Source: Echinococcus granulosus (lineage: Eukaryota; Platyhelminthes; Cestoda; Cyclophyllidea; Taeniidae). From it: a stretch of 25,462 nucleotides of DNA. A program made the position numbers and the translations under genes. Within the stretch, counting starts at the first letter, position 1, and each line of letters starts with the position of its first letter. A model generated the notes under the pieces. The model ran no database searches. It was not told where the DNA came from and saw only the letters and a program-made list of their open reading frames with translations. Of this stretch, positions 1-11,500 are shown one piece after another. Location: contig NW_020170463.1 of NCBI RefSeq assembly GCF_000524195.1, positions 42,811-68,272 of the forward strand. Direction: 5' to 3'.

Positions 1-72
1 AGTAGCTGGGATCTCGTTAAACATCACGTAGAAATGTTTTGCACTCTGTCTACGGGAAATCGCCACTTTCAG
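1..72 (+). other. 3' end of a BPNT1 intron
   Basis: This is the end of the intron before the last BPNT1 exon, closing with a pyrimidine-rich CTTTCAG acceptor. An open frame continues into it from position 39, but that part (about 12 codons) has no family resemblance, whereas similarity begins exactly after the acceptor. Confidence 0.6.
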
Positions 73-350
73 GCTACAAGATGATTAAACTGGCGCTTGG
101 CGAAGCGGACCTCTACGTGCATGCGGGCGGTGCACGGCGGTGGGACGTGTGCGCGCCCTCGGCGATCCTGGTGGCGCGCGGTGGAGTGGTGCGCACCCTG
201 GTGGGTGACCCTCTCCACTTTCATCACAATGACCCCAGCGACCTTGACTCCCACCAAGGCATCTTTGCAGCTGCCTCGCTTGACCTCTTTAACACTTGGG
301 CATCCACTGTCGCCTCGCTCATTTCAAATATCCCTCCCACTGACACTTAG
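73..350 (+). CDS. BPNT1: 3'(2'),5'-bisphosphate nucleotidase, last coding exon (partial gene)
   Basis: This is the C-terminal part of a BPNT1-type phosphatase, a Mg2+-dependent, Li+-sensitive enzyme of the inositol monophosphatase superfamily. The family removes a phosphate from 3'-phosphoadenosine 5'-phosphate, a by-product of sulfation, in the cytosol. The exon starts after a CTTTCAG acceptor at 66-72 with an incomplete codon (phase 1, making Gly) and reads GYKMIKLALGEADLYVHAG. It then has the superfamily signature WDVCAPSAIL at about 155-184, whose Asp is a metal ligand. The order GYK...WD.CAP..IL...GG....L.GD.L..H matches the end of animal BPNT1, and the stop TAG lies at 348-350. The upstream exons, which carry the other metal ligands, are outside the window. 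The exon is clearly GC-richer than its flanks. The related Golgi paralogue BPNT2 is less likely because the WDTCAPE-like motif and tail fit BPNT1 better. Confidence 0.88.
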
Positions 351-2365
351 TTTGTAATAAGTCATTATTTTTTTCCGTTCCGTGTTTTCATGTTGTTTTT
401 GGTTTTTTCGAGGCTTTTTACTTTGCGATGTTGCGGTTGCCGCATTACCAAGTGAGTGCCGGTTGTTTCTTGTTGGCTCGAGGAAAGGAGTGGGATGATG
501 TTCCCTTCCTCATTTGCTGTTATCTGCCAGAAGTTCGCTCTCCATCTCGTCTGAACCCTGAATTGCAATTTGTAGAGGGAATTAGTATTTCAGGACTAGT
601 ACAGAAGCCCAGCTTGAAGTAGTGAATGGGATGAGGAAGTCCATCCATTGATACCTGGAAGTAATTGAAGAAATTAGAAGCAGTATGGGCGGGATTAATT
701 TCGCAGGTCCATTGTTTCGTGACGGAGTGGTGCTGATCCCTACCGCTTCGCAATGCTCCAGACTTCATTGGCTTACGTTTTGGCCGAGCCAGGTTAGCTC
801 ATAGCCGTCATCAGTGAAGCACTTTCTTCTGGTCATGTCACAAAAGCGAAAATCCAAACCACAAGGATTGAAGAGCTCACTTATTTGCGTGTACAATTAA
901 AAGTAAAATATCGCCTACAATACTACGGGAAAATATGTGTTTGCTTCGCATTATACTGATATATATGCAACAAGGAAAAAGTGAAACGATTAGTGGAATC
1001 CTACACAGTTTCAATTTACAGTGTAATTCAGTTTAATCCGCAGGTGGAAAATGGGGGTTTCGTAGCAATGTTTAATAATAGTGTGACCTAAATCCAAACA
1101 GAATGTGAGATATTATAGGCAATAACCGTGTTTGTTTTAAGACTTCGCCCCCATAATGACGTATCTGTCGTGATTTTATAGTTATATTTTATGCTTGTCT
1201 TTATTCATGTAATTGCGTCACATCCAAATGTGTTTCAAGAAAATAAGAAGCAAACAAGAAGCCTCGTAATTTGCTTTATCCTACATATTGAGGGCACACC
1301 TGTATTTATTTTTCATTCTTGACCAGCCTAGAAGTGCACCTTGTTTGCATAAACCAATTTCTTTGCAAAGGTTGCGTTAAATCTGCTTTGAAATTCTCAC
1401 CCCTTCGTTCCAGCACGATCTGGTCTGTACCTACCGTCCAACCTTGGTATATTTCCGCTGTTCATTCACTTTTATTATAAGTTGTGCACCTTACTATACC
1501 GTATATTTTGGAGGTATGTTTAATAAGCTTGCCTTTGCCATCACTTGTTGTTTGTTTGTTTTGCAACTGATTTGTCAGTTTCCAAATTTGGGGGTTAATC
1601 GAAATGGGACACTTTTATCTCTACTACTGTTTATATGTCTATTCTGGTCCATTCCCTTGAAATTTCTGGTTCTGCTTGATTCGATTAGGAATTTATCGAA
1701 ATCAATTCCTTTATATATGTGGTGAACTTGTTAAACTACTTTCGTCTCACTATTTGTGTGATAAATGAATCTTGGGTTCCTAGATCTTTATTACTAGCAA
1801 CTTTGGAATTGTCTTTGCCAGGTTCATTGGCAGCTTTTGCTGTTAAAATAGGATTTATTAGTACACTGTCAACATATTCACGCTTTTGCGAATATTAGCT
1901 CCCTTGTAGAACTGCAGCGCTTCTTTGTAGAAGTATTTGTATTGGTGATGGGCAAAATTAGGGAAGAATTCTAGTCTTGGAGTGGACCCGATGACGCGGG
2001 AGACCTGAGTTGGAATTAAAGTAGGTGAACAATTGGAGTTGGTTGTGATGATTCCGGAACATGGGTGAAATAGTAGACCATTCAGGGGATTCGGTCCTTA
2101 GATGAGTGTTTCGGGTACGAAAGTTTTGGTTTTTTACTACACCATGTCGTTAGGTATTAAAAAAAGATATCGCTATCGTTAGCAGGCATATTGGTGGCGA
2201 TAAGTGACCATATTTAGGGGAGGAGTGTTTGACCTTTAGGAAAAGCTAACCTAATTTTCTGAACCAAGCTCCCTGAATTTGTGTAAGGGAATTAAACTTA
2301 AAAATTTGCATCCGATCAATTGTAAGTGGCTTAAATTGAAGACCTGTGGAAATGGTTGCTCGTAG
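351..2365. other. Non-coding stretch after BPNT1 (3'UTR plus intergenic)
   Basis: No coding exon could be supported here. The first few hundred bases should hold the BPNT1 3'UTR. Weak polyadenylation-like hexamers are AATAAG at 356-361, very close to the stop, and ATTAAA at 896-901. An open frame at 1444-1725 is hydrophobic and AT-rich, has no family resemblance, and was not called. I looked here for the missing upstream lipase exons (nucleophile elbow GHSQG, and the D.LA.P.DV block) and did not find them. Confidence 0.5.
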
Positions 2366-2552
2366 TATTGTCATTGGTCGCATCTTGACCGAGCTTTCTT
2401 GGGGTCTGGGTGCTCAAATACGCGACGTCTACTTGCTGGACTACAACCACCTCGACTTCGTTTGGGGCGTAGACGCTGCCTCACACATCTACCGCAACAT
2501 CATTCACTTCTTCCGACAGCATCGGTGGTCCCTTCTCCTTCGGCACCTTTAA
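2366..2552 (+). CDS. Acid lipase (LIPA/LIPF family) C-terminal exon, orphan or partial
   Basis: The frame reads IVIGRILTELS, then YNHLDFVWGVDA, then IYRNIIHFFRQH, and stops at TAA 2550-2552. This follows the C-terminal end of animal acid lipases (lysosomal acid lipase, gastric lipase), where the pattern is DV..LL..L, then a Tyr/Trp, then HLDF(V/I)WG.DA....Y..II..M...H. The His of HLDF (about 2448-2450) is the catalytic-triad His in that family, which cleaves triglycerides and cholesteryl esters in lysosomes or outside cells. The exon probably starts after CGTAG (2361-2365), leaving an incomplete codon that could complete the usual Asp; the pyrimidine tract is poor, so this start is uncertain. 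No exon for the catalytic Ser or Asp was found upstream. The piece is open and undamaged, so it may be the last exon of a gene starting outside the window, or a fragment left by duplication. Confidence 0.6.
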
Positions 2553-5181
2553 TGTGATTCACTTTTTACAATGTTAGCATACTCGTGTTTCCATTCAAAG
2601 TACTTTCATTGATGCTCACTACTTTCTACACCGTACAACGCATGTTTGAGTCCACTTTCAACTGAAATGAGTAGCTGAAATTTGACAACTGTTAATGGGG
2701 AAACTATGTTTGATGAGGGATTAGGTCCCATTTATTGCAGTCTTCGGCTTGTTTACTCCGTTAATAGGATCGTCAGCGATGTCGAGCGACATCTGGTAAC
2801 TGGTTATGCTAAATGCTGTAGCAGGCCGATTGGCCGAGTTCAAAAGAATGCAGTAGACGTAGCACGTTCTTTGCATGGGGAGTAAGTAATTGGGTGTTTG
2901 AATGTGTTTAGCAGATTGGGGAACGTAGAGTAGGCGGTAGTAGATGTGATGACTAGGTCATCTTTTTCAGTTGTTTGATGTCTTTTACGCAAATCCGAGG
3001 CATCAATCTAGGTATTGATGGTAGCTCGCTCAACGCTACAAGTTGACGCAGATACTTCGCTTTATTCCTTTTTCTGGATGTATGTGACAGTGAAAAATAA
3101 ACTTGGAAGTTGGCATTCAGAACTGTGAGTTAGCTAGTGTTTATTAAGAGGTCACCTCCGGTGGATAACCATCTCGTTTTAAGACAGCAATACATCATTT
3201 TAAAGTGCTGAGTAGCCTTTAGAGTACTGCAGTATTCTCCCTGGAGAGGTGAGTGAATAAGAGTACACATTAAATCGCACCGTGAATAAAAGTTGTCGCA
3301 TTTGTTGGATGTCATGTTCATGTCAAGCTTTTGAACCAGTACGACCATAATAAAGGAAATAGGAATTACCAACCACCAATCGGCATGTGGAGTTACGTAA
3401 ATAAAGTAGCCCCCAGAGGAGGCTCCTTTCGAATTCCACCAGAGTCTACGTGAGATCTGACCCTTTTTTCCAGTAAATATGCTGGTACTTCCAAAGCATT
3501 TTTTTAAAGACACCCTTTCCTTATGCACAAGTGTTTCGAAGGGCCCAAAATGCTGAACCATTTACGACATGATCGCCTAATCTCGTAAGGTGATTTCAAT
3601 TTGGCTTGAAAGTGGTAACTTGGTTGATATGCCACCCCACCATGGTGGTGCCACAGACTTTTTGACCTTCATAGTCGTTTACTTATAAGAAGGTACGAAA
3701 CCTACAGAAAGCAGATTTATCAATGGCAAGGTCTTGGACTAGCTACTATGGTTTATCCTACAAGACGTTTACTATTCATAAAGTCAGAGGTGTCTGGGTG
3801 CATTTAATTATCAATTACCTAGTAAAATCGACTGAATGTGCGCTTTTGACACATCCAATTTCCATTCCCTTCCATCAGAAATGTCCAGCCGTTGAAGAAA
3901 TGCAAATGTGTTTCACCAGGAGGACTAAACGAATCATCCGCACTCGCATTATCCCATTTTTCTAATGCATTGCATTGCGTATCCCGGTCGTGGTCTAAAC
4001 TACTCGCTTTGATTTCCAAACCCGCATATCATAAAGTGCCAACTGAACTTGACGGATGTGTTCAAGCTTGTCTGCCCTACCGCGCAAATTAAACTCGGTT
4101 GCCAAAGTTGGTGAGGGTTCTTCTACAGGACCCGGATAAGCCACTCAAAAATGACTCTCATGGTCTGATTCTGGTGATGACTAGCGTTACTGGTACTTTG
4201 GGTTTACTGAATGTTAACGCTACTTTTTGATATACATGCTACGTATCAATAAGTCTACTTACATACTGAAGTAGGTACATAATTTTCTTTTAAGCGATCC
4301 CGAAAAGGCAACAGAAATGACTTCACTGGGAAAAAAATAATATAAGTGAATCAAGATCGTTAAATAGGTTGAATCTCTAGCTTGGTCTGCATTTTACAGA
4401 AATAGATATATATAGATACAATCGGGAGTCGTACTGGTGGTACGGATGATCGGAGACCACCTCTTTTGAGACAGATTGGCGATATTTTCTTGGATAGATG
4501 CAATGCTTGAAAAAATGAAGGGTCGGAATGCTGCACCTTGACATAGATCTACGCAACGAGATCACTTTCGCAGATCGTTACCGTTCCTCCACTCAATTCT
4601 ATAAACGTAAAAGTAAAGCAGTCTTAACAAAGTTTTACGTTTGTTATGCAGTTAACTCATTTTTTTTCCGATTTTAAACGTCGCTCACATTACATTCTCT
4701 TGTTTTTATCGTTTACTACGCATATGCCTTGGTCACTTCCAAAGCACCCACCGTCAATGATTTTGGCGGCATCGGTTAGATTGAAGAGCACTTTCCGATG
4801 GTAAACAAATGAACTACTGAAACAAATAAGCAAACCACTTTGTATTTACAAATTTGTCCACTTTACCCACATTATCAGTGAATATCTGCCGTACAAACCC
4901 CAAATCGTGATTCCTCCCTCACCACCTCGAGGTGACAAAATTAAGTGTAGATTATCACTGACAATGTACGATAAAAATGCGTGAATCGGCGTATAGCTTA
5001 ATCCAAAAGTAGGTCTTATTTTGTGATGATTAATGGAGTCAATGAATTAGGTAATGTGACATCCTACACAAAATATTGACGTCGTCCTAATATGGTCAAT
5101 TTGCAAATGACCGTCAGTTCCGATGACCCTTTGGTGTTTTCTACATATCTAATTTGCAATTGTAAAATCACTTAATATCCG
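2553..5181. other. Non-coding stretch between lipase fragment and dystrobrevin
   Basis: This is the convergent intergenic region and contains the 3'UTRs of both neighbours. A canonical AATAAA lies on the plus strand at 3096-3101, about 545 bases after the lipase stop, and could serve that gene. On the minus strand no AATAAA was seen within 1 kb of the dystrobrevin stop; only the variant AATAAG (complement of 5015-5020) is near. A 143-codon open frame on the minus strand (3130-3561) is described under findings. A 10-bp palindrome CACCATGGTG lies at 3638-3647. Confidence 0.5.
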
Positions 5182-5598
5182 TCAGCAGGCCTCACGTACC
5201 AAAATACTAGTTTCTATACTTTTTTCTATGCTATTCACCGATGCACTAGCCCCGGGAGCTGAGACTACAGTGACGCTGGAGGTCTGATCGACGCCAGTGT
5301 TGCTGGTGGAGGCAGTGGTGGTGACGGAGATTTTGTTGGTGTTATTGAATTGATTTCTGCGTCCGCCACTGCTATCCTGCCACCCGGTGCCCAACATCTC
5401 TGGATCGGAGTAGAGATAGGCGTCGGTTGAAGAGCTCATGTTGCCCGAACCACCAGGAGATTCGAATGCCGCAGCACAGTTAAAAGGCCGTCGCCGCGAA
5501 GTCTGCGACGACTCACCACAGTCTGATTCGGCCGAATATGCTCCACTTCCAACTCCGCTCAGTGGAGAGCGACACTGCTGACTTCGCACTGATATTGA
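5182..5598 (-). CDS. DTNA/DTNB: Dystrobrevin exon 14: Ser-rich C-terminal tail and stop
   Basis: Residues about 997-1134, stop TGA at 5184-5182. It begins SISVRSQQCRSPLSGVG, where SPLSGVG resembles the DSLTGVGGDV block of vertebrate dystrobrevins. The end, SVNSIEKSIETSILVREAC, matches AADSITNTMSSLVKEL, the shared C-terminal block. The middle is Ser/Thr/Gly-rich. Because the final block is where beta-dystrobrevin also nearly ends, this TGA is probably the true stop. A possible donor GTACGTGA within the last codons (after ATTTTG) could extend an alternative isoform. Confidence 0.9.
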   Translation of the reverse strand, partial: SISVRSQQCRSPLSGVGSGAYSAESDCGESSQTSRRRPFNCAAAFESPGGSGNMSSSTDAYLYSDPEMLGTGWQDSSGGRRNQFNNTNKISVTTTASTSNTGVDQTSSVTVVSAPGASASVNSIEKSIETSILVREAC

Positions 5599-8500
5599 CT
5601 GGAATCCATAAAAAGTGTGTGTTTTCAAGTGATTTTAGGGACTATAAAGCCAATTTGTTTACAATTTTGCACAGTACTTTTTGTCCGGTAGTTTGGTACA
5701 ACAATTTATTATAAAATTCCACTTTTAATGACCGGACCTGACATTTTTACACTCGTTTTGTCTTAACACATGAATGAAGCAAAACTCCGAAAGGTGTTTA
5801 GTTACGGTAGCTATTTCTACACCTATCAAGCCGTTGGCAATAGACCTAAAGTTAGCCTCTGAACGGAATTTTCCCATATCTTCTTCCAAGCAACAGAAAA
5901 GTCACGTCAAATTTCCCAGTGGTTGTTACCTTTGAAAAATTTACGCTTTTCGAATTCCGGATCCAATATATGATAATTTAAAAGGAAATTTTGTTTATAG
6001 CTTGACTTGTTTCTTTCCACGCATGGGAGGAGGAGACATACCCTTACATCCCTATCAATTTACATGCACCGTCGAGATCGCCCTAGCTGCTATTTTTTCA
6101 TGGTCATCTATGGGAGGGAAAAAGAAACAGAGATACGATATCTTAACTTACCAAAGCCTCACACTGTCTGGTATTTGAAGCACCCTGATTGCCACTTAGC
6201 TCCAGAGTGACTTTCGAGGAGTGTTGTGAGCTGTCAAAGCAGTAAGGAAGTAACATAGAGCCACCTAAAATATCTCTGATGATAGGAGAGCAATAAAAAA
6301 ACTGCCCTAAGCTATGACGCAATTCAACCGCAAAATTATCCTCAATTTATCGGTGATTGAGGTCTGGAAGTTGACGGCAGTGATCCAGAGTCAAGAGAAC
6401 CCATGAAATTCTCCTCCAAATGGGAATAGTGTTGAGTTGAAGAGAGTGTTGGCCTTTTACGACTTACTTGAGTAAAGCTGTACGTATGTGTGGGTGGGTT
6501 TGCGTAGCAAACGAAACGCGCGTAAAATTTTTATTACTGTCTCTGTATTGGTTGGTCGGAGTGGCAGTAAATAATCGAAGTCAAGGTACGGACAACGGAA
6601 ACACCCCAGTCTAGACCTTGATGTTAGTATAATCAACCTGATTCGGAAATAGCCACCTGCGCATGGCCAACACAAAGAGGGAAAGCATGCAACAATTCAT
6701 TATCTTCTTTCCCTCACTTCCCTATCTGCCTGTTTCAATCTCTCCAGAACGGGGAGTTGATGGAGAAGATTGATGCACTGCATTCACATGCTATGGCAAA
6801 AATGCAAAAATGAAACTTTCTTTGCACCTACTTGCCAGCCGTGCGTTCCTTGGAGTCCAGAATACTGCCATGAGCGGGTTCGGGTGAACAGACTACATCC
6901 GTTCCTCGCCCTGATATTCCCGGGTATCCCTGCCACTTCTCCATCACAGATGTAACCTGCTCCAAGAAATAATATTGTTGCACTATTAGTGTAATGTAAT
7001 TTGCTTCAATTAACTTCCATATATGCAGCTCTGGTCCTAGAGGCAATGAAATCAAGATGTCACATATATGTGACTTTGACAGTTGGAGTTTTGAAGTCAG
7101 CAATCCGGTTGTGATTAAGGACCGGTCTATTATCCATTCTTTTCTTAGTGTCCATGCCGCATTCAAAGTAGTATCTCCAGACTGTAATACTCAACGCTAA
7201 TCATCCGGCTCTGCTGCAGTAAAAGCTATTAGATACAAAAACAGCCGCAACAGAAGCTGGCGGTGATTTTTCCCAACTACCGTGCTCCAACATACTTTTT
7301 TGGCATATACTTCACTCAACCCAGTTTGTCAGCCTGTAAACTGAGTGTACCGGTGCATCTCCCCACACGAGTAGGGCAGTTCACACCACCTTACGCAGCA
7401 ATTCATGTAGCAGCTCCACCACTTTTCAATCCAAATAACTGATCGTTTAAAAGATGTTTATAAAATAGATCTTGCATCAAAATTCTCCTTTCGACAGATT
7501 AGCTTTAAACAAATGCTATCAGTTGCTGGGTTGTTTAAATTAGGACGAATTCGATTGGCAATTGCTTCACACCCCCCGCCACCGACTACACCTTATACTA
7601 ATGCCAACGCCATTTGATTTTGGCGCCCCGCTTCTCGAAACACACCTTTACCACTGTTTCACATCCGCCTTTTTCCCTTCTTCCTGCTTTTTAAACCGAT
7701 GTCGGTAGTAAAATCGCCCCCCATTCCTAGTAATACCACCTAAGAAGAGACCGCATGAATAATTGTTCAAAGCCATGCTGGCAGCGCATTTTACATTAGG
7801 CTAGTAAAAATTTGCCCAAATGGAAGTTTAATTATAAATTCGCTTTAACTATGCCATTCTCATTATGTTAAATTAGGGGCAAAAGATTAATCGCACCGTT
7901 AGCAGGAGAAAATAAAATTATACGACTACCAGACAAAGGTGAAGTGAATGAAGTATCCAAAGCAGCCACACAAATCGGGGTGATTTTGTCCGAGGCAGCA
8001 TTAACACCTTATTTTCATAACCCATTAATTGGCAACTGTACAGGACAAATTATAGTCTTGTAGACAATTTAACTATCAAATCAGAATTGGTCTCTATCTC
8101 TCTCCAGACAGGTGGAAGGTAAACTAGCCTATGCCTGATGCGTTCTGCAAATGTGAAGCGTCCTCAAAGAAGAGCGCTCCTCACCTAAGAACTTGTCAAA
8201 GTCGATCACAAATAGACACTGAAAGTGAGTCACTCACCGGCATGGCGGTTGAGCTCCCTCTGAGCAGAGCACCCGTTGCCGGGCCGACGGAGTGCGAGAG
8301 GTTTCGTGGTCGACTTTTGTGCGAAACGTCGGCCATTTGATGTTGTGGGGAGAGAAGACGATTGCTGCCTCGTCTTTGCAATGACATTGTGTTTCCCACC
8401 GTCTGTTCATTCATGCCTGCAGTGGTTAGCAGTGATTCTGTGCCTAACGATCGCTGATGACCCGTCTCGTTAGTGAGAGCTTCCAGAGAGGCCCGTGTAC

Positions 8501-11500
8501 CACTGCTGCGACGAATAAGGCTACAGCTTCGTCTAGGTAGCATTGCGTTTGCTGTTCGCGGTCGTGAAGAGTAGTTTTGTTGATGGTATGGAGGACCAAA
8601 TGTCAAGTCCTCATTCAGTTTTCCCAACTGGCCTGGACTTGTCTTCAATAGGCGCATTAGTGTCTCCAGTTGGATTGTGAGGTCACGTCGATTACCCTGT
8701 ACAAATAGGAAAGCGTTACACCTTTTTATTCTCCGTTCTGTCTCCTCTTTTTTAAGCAACTTAGAATGAGAGAATACCTCACATGACATAAACGAGTGGG
8801 GGCTCAACGCGGTGACGCCTAGATGTCAGTCTGCCTGAATGTCATCGGACATTTAGTGTTCACAAAGGTTCTAACGTCGATGCTTACATAACAGTTCTCA
8901 AAGCTGCATAAGATGAAGGCGGGTGTCGAATTGTGAATCGAATTACCTACTCTAGAGGAGCCTCAACTGTCTTCTTAAGATAAGCTATTGCTCATAAAAC
9001 TCTCCTGACCCGGTTAAACATACCAGTAACAAAGCAGTTAATGAGACCCATTTATAGTGGATTCCTCTGCCCGCTTCGGTCTTAGGTATCTCTACTAACC
9101 TGCAAGTCGTTCATTCTTGCCTCCAGTTCTGATTTGCGCTGACGAAGCGCGTTTAGCTCCGCCACGAGTTGTGGATCTTCGACGTCCGAAGAAGGAAGTT
9201 GTGGTTGCACCATGCCTGTTGGAGGTAGTTTGATACCACTGTCTCCCATTGCTGCAGCGATTCCCGCAGTCTGATTTGCCTGTTCCATTTTCAGACGTTG
9301 TATTTCCAACAAAATTTCTCTAAAATACACCACTAGCTTAAATTATGCAAAAAATTCATTCAAATAACCCTCCTTAATAGTCCATAAAAGCCAATGTGTA
9401 CAACCCGGAGGCGCTTTTATCACCAAACGGGGAGAAGGAACTTGAAGAAGTGGATATTTCTGTGTAATGCGGAAGAGAAATCCAACTTTTACACACGACT
9501 GTCGATAATCCGATGACTATTCCGACCTTCCGATTATCTTTAGTCGCCTTTTCTGCCTTTTTTACGTTCACAATTAGTTGGAGCGCAACAGGCGCCAGAC
9601 CTTTTAGCTGGTTAGTGTGGATGAAGGAAAAGATGCGTGAAGCATTGCAATTTTGCTAGTCTTTGAGACAATAATTTTCTTGTCAACCCTGCGACACCAA
9701 CTCCGATGACAGTGAGATGCTGTTGTATTTTGAAGCGGGAATACTTTTCACCCTCAATGTGGTTGCCTCATTTTTTTATTTTTCCTCTCTCTAGCATTCG
9801 GAGGGTCGATTTGAAATGGTCAAAAACGCAAATGTCCGTTGCATTTCCTTTTTTAAATCTACACATAAATGGGATTTTTACTATTAGAAAGAGGCATCAC
9901 CATTTTAAAATACAGAGTTAAGGAGAGGTGACACGGAAATTCAAGTTGACAATGACCAGTGATAATGTCACGGCAATTAGTGCCTCGTCTCTAACACTCA
10001 AATGCATACATGAGGGTACAAATAGATCATCAGGGGTCATAAATTCGTGATTTAGGAAAGAAATTGGGTTGTTAATTCATCGTGTGAAAGGGGAGTGTAT
10101 TATACCCTCTCCCGTTTCCCGCTGCCACTAGGACATTGTTCATCATCGCCCCAATCGCCACGCACTTGCATACTTATCCCACGACACTATCGCCGGGGTA
10201 CTGGTTAATTTTATTGTTTGAATAGATGACCCTTGGCCCCTTGGTGAAGCCTTCGTAAAGGCAACACCTTTGCCAAGAACAAAAGGTTTGGAAAATGTAA
10301 CTCTTTTATTTTCCCTTCAATTAAACTGTCTGCCTGACAGTGTCTACTAGTGATCGTGATCAAAGTTAGGCAATGTATTCTGTGGTGAGCAGTCCAAAGT
10401 GGAAGACAATCAAGTCAAGAATTGAGTGACCGTACCTGTTCTTAGCCTCCAACTGAGCTACAAGCTCTCGTTGAGACTGTGTTGACCCCACGGCGTCATT
10501 TATGGCCTAAAAATAAAATATAGAAAGAGGAAATCAAGGATTAATTAGTCCCTACTTACCCTACTCGACTATAAAGGTTTGCCCTCTACTTAAACAAACA
10601 TTTAATCCTTCCCATACTCACTTCCCCCCCCCCAAGGAAAGAGAAGAATCGGTCAGGAAACCACCTAAATTGCATTGTATCACTTTGAGACCTAAATATT
10701 CTCAAGTAGTCTCTATTCGGTCTTTCCAACATCACTTGAGCTTTTGCCTTCGAAGGTTGATCTTCCAGAAGTTCTTGATATGCGCCTAAATGGGATGAAA
10801 ATATTCTAACGATATGCGGGTGCATTCTTTGCCTTGTACAGACGGCAATCCTCGTGCTTTTATTGGTTGGATGGTCGTCTGGGCGTAGCCAGATCTCTTA
10901 GCCTTTAAGCGCCAATTGAAATAGCCATCGGCAGAGCGCTACAACATCTCGGCTATGGCAGCCAGCTTTCCTTTAAGATGCCGGAAGTTAACGCGGTAAG
11001 TATCAAGTTGTGACAAACCAAAAATATACATACGGTTTTCAGCTTAGAGTTGACACAGCTTTACTCTTTTGTCCACCAAAAAAGTAATTTAAAAGTACTT
11101 TGACCATTTAGCTGTCAACAGATTTACCCTTCTCCATTGGATCCTTTAAGCAACAAATACCTGTCCAGAAAGGGTTCTTGAAGCCACCAAACGAGCCGCG
11201 TAGCTGGCGATCATTTTATGCTCATCAGGATGTCCGAGGCTAGCCTGGGCTGACATCTGTCTGAAGAGACCTCCTTCAAGTGGATATTGTTGCTGCTGTG
11301 TGGCATGTTGAATGTGCTTCCTTCCTAGTGTACCATCTACCATACTCTTGGGTGGTATAATGGAAGCATCTGAGTTTCCGGGTGCGGCGCTGTAAAAATC
11401 ACAGAGCGTGTAATTAATTCGGTTGCAAGGAGTTCGCAGGTTTCTTGATACATTCCTTCTTGAGGAGTATATTCAAACAAACTGGGAAACCACTACCTGC

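Noticed and set aside
39..72. Extension of the BPNT1 frame upstream to an ATG at 39
   Set aside because: The family match begins exactly after the CTTTCAG acceptor, and the enzyme needs upstream exons for its active site, so this is not a start codon.
1444..1725. 93-codon hydrophobic open frame on the plus strand
   Set aside because: AT-rich with Leu/Phe/Ile-heavy translation typical of random T-rich DNA; no lipase or other family motif and no splice context linking it to its neighbours.
2086..2106. TCGGTCCTTA, which resembles part of a flatworm spliced-leader sequence as I remember it
   Set aside because: Only about 10 bases agree, and there is no following ATG|GT donor or Sm-type site. 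A shorter match also occurs on the other strand near 7116. Probably chance.
6828..7166. 112-codon open frame in intron 13, minus strand
   Set aside because: No recognisable motif, and exons 13 and 14 already join in phase 0 without it.
10586..10825. Exon-like segment in intron 10 (minus strand) with a fair acceptor CATTTAG and a frame reading AYQELLEDQPSKAKAQVM
   Set aside because: The flanking exons 10 and 11 join in phase 0 and match the family without a gap. In phase 0 this segment soon meets a stop, and the attractive frame would need phase 1. It is at best a rare alternative exon.
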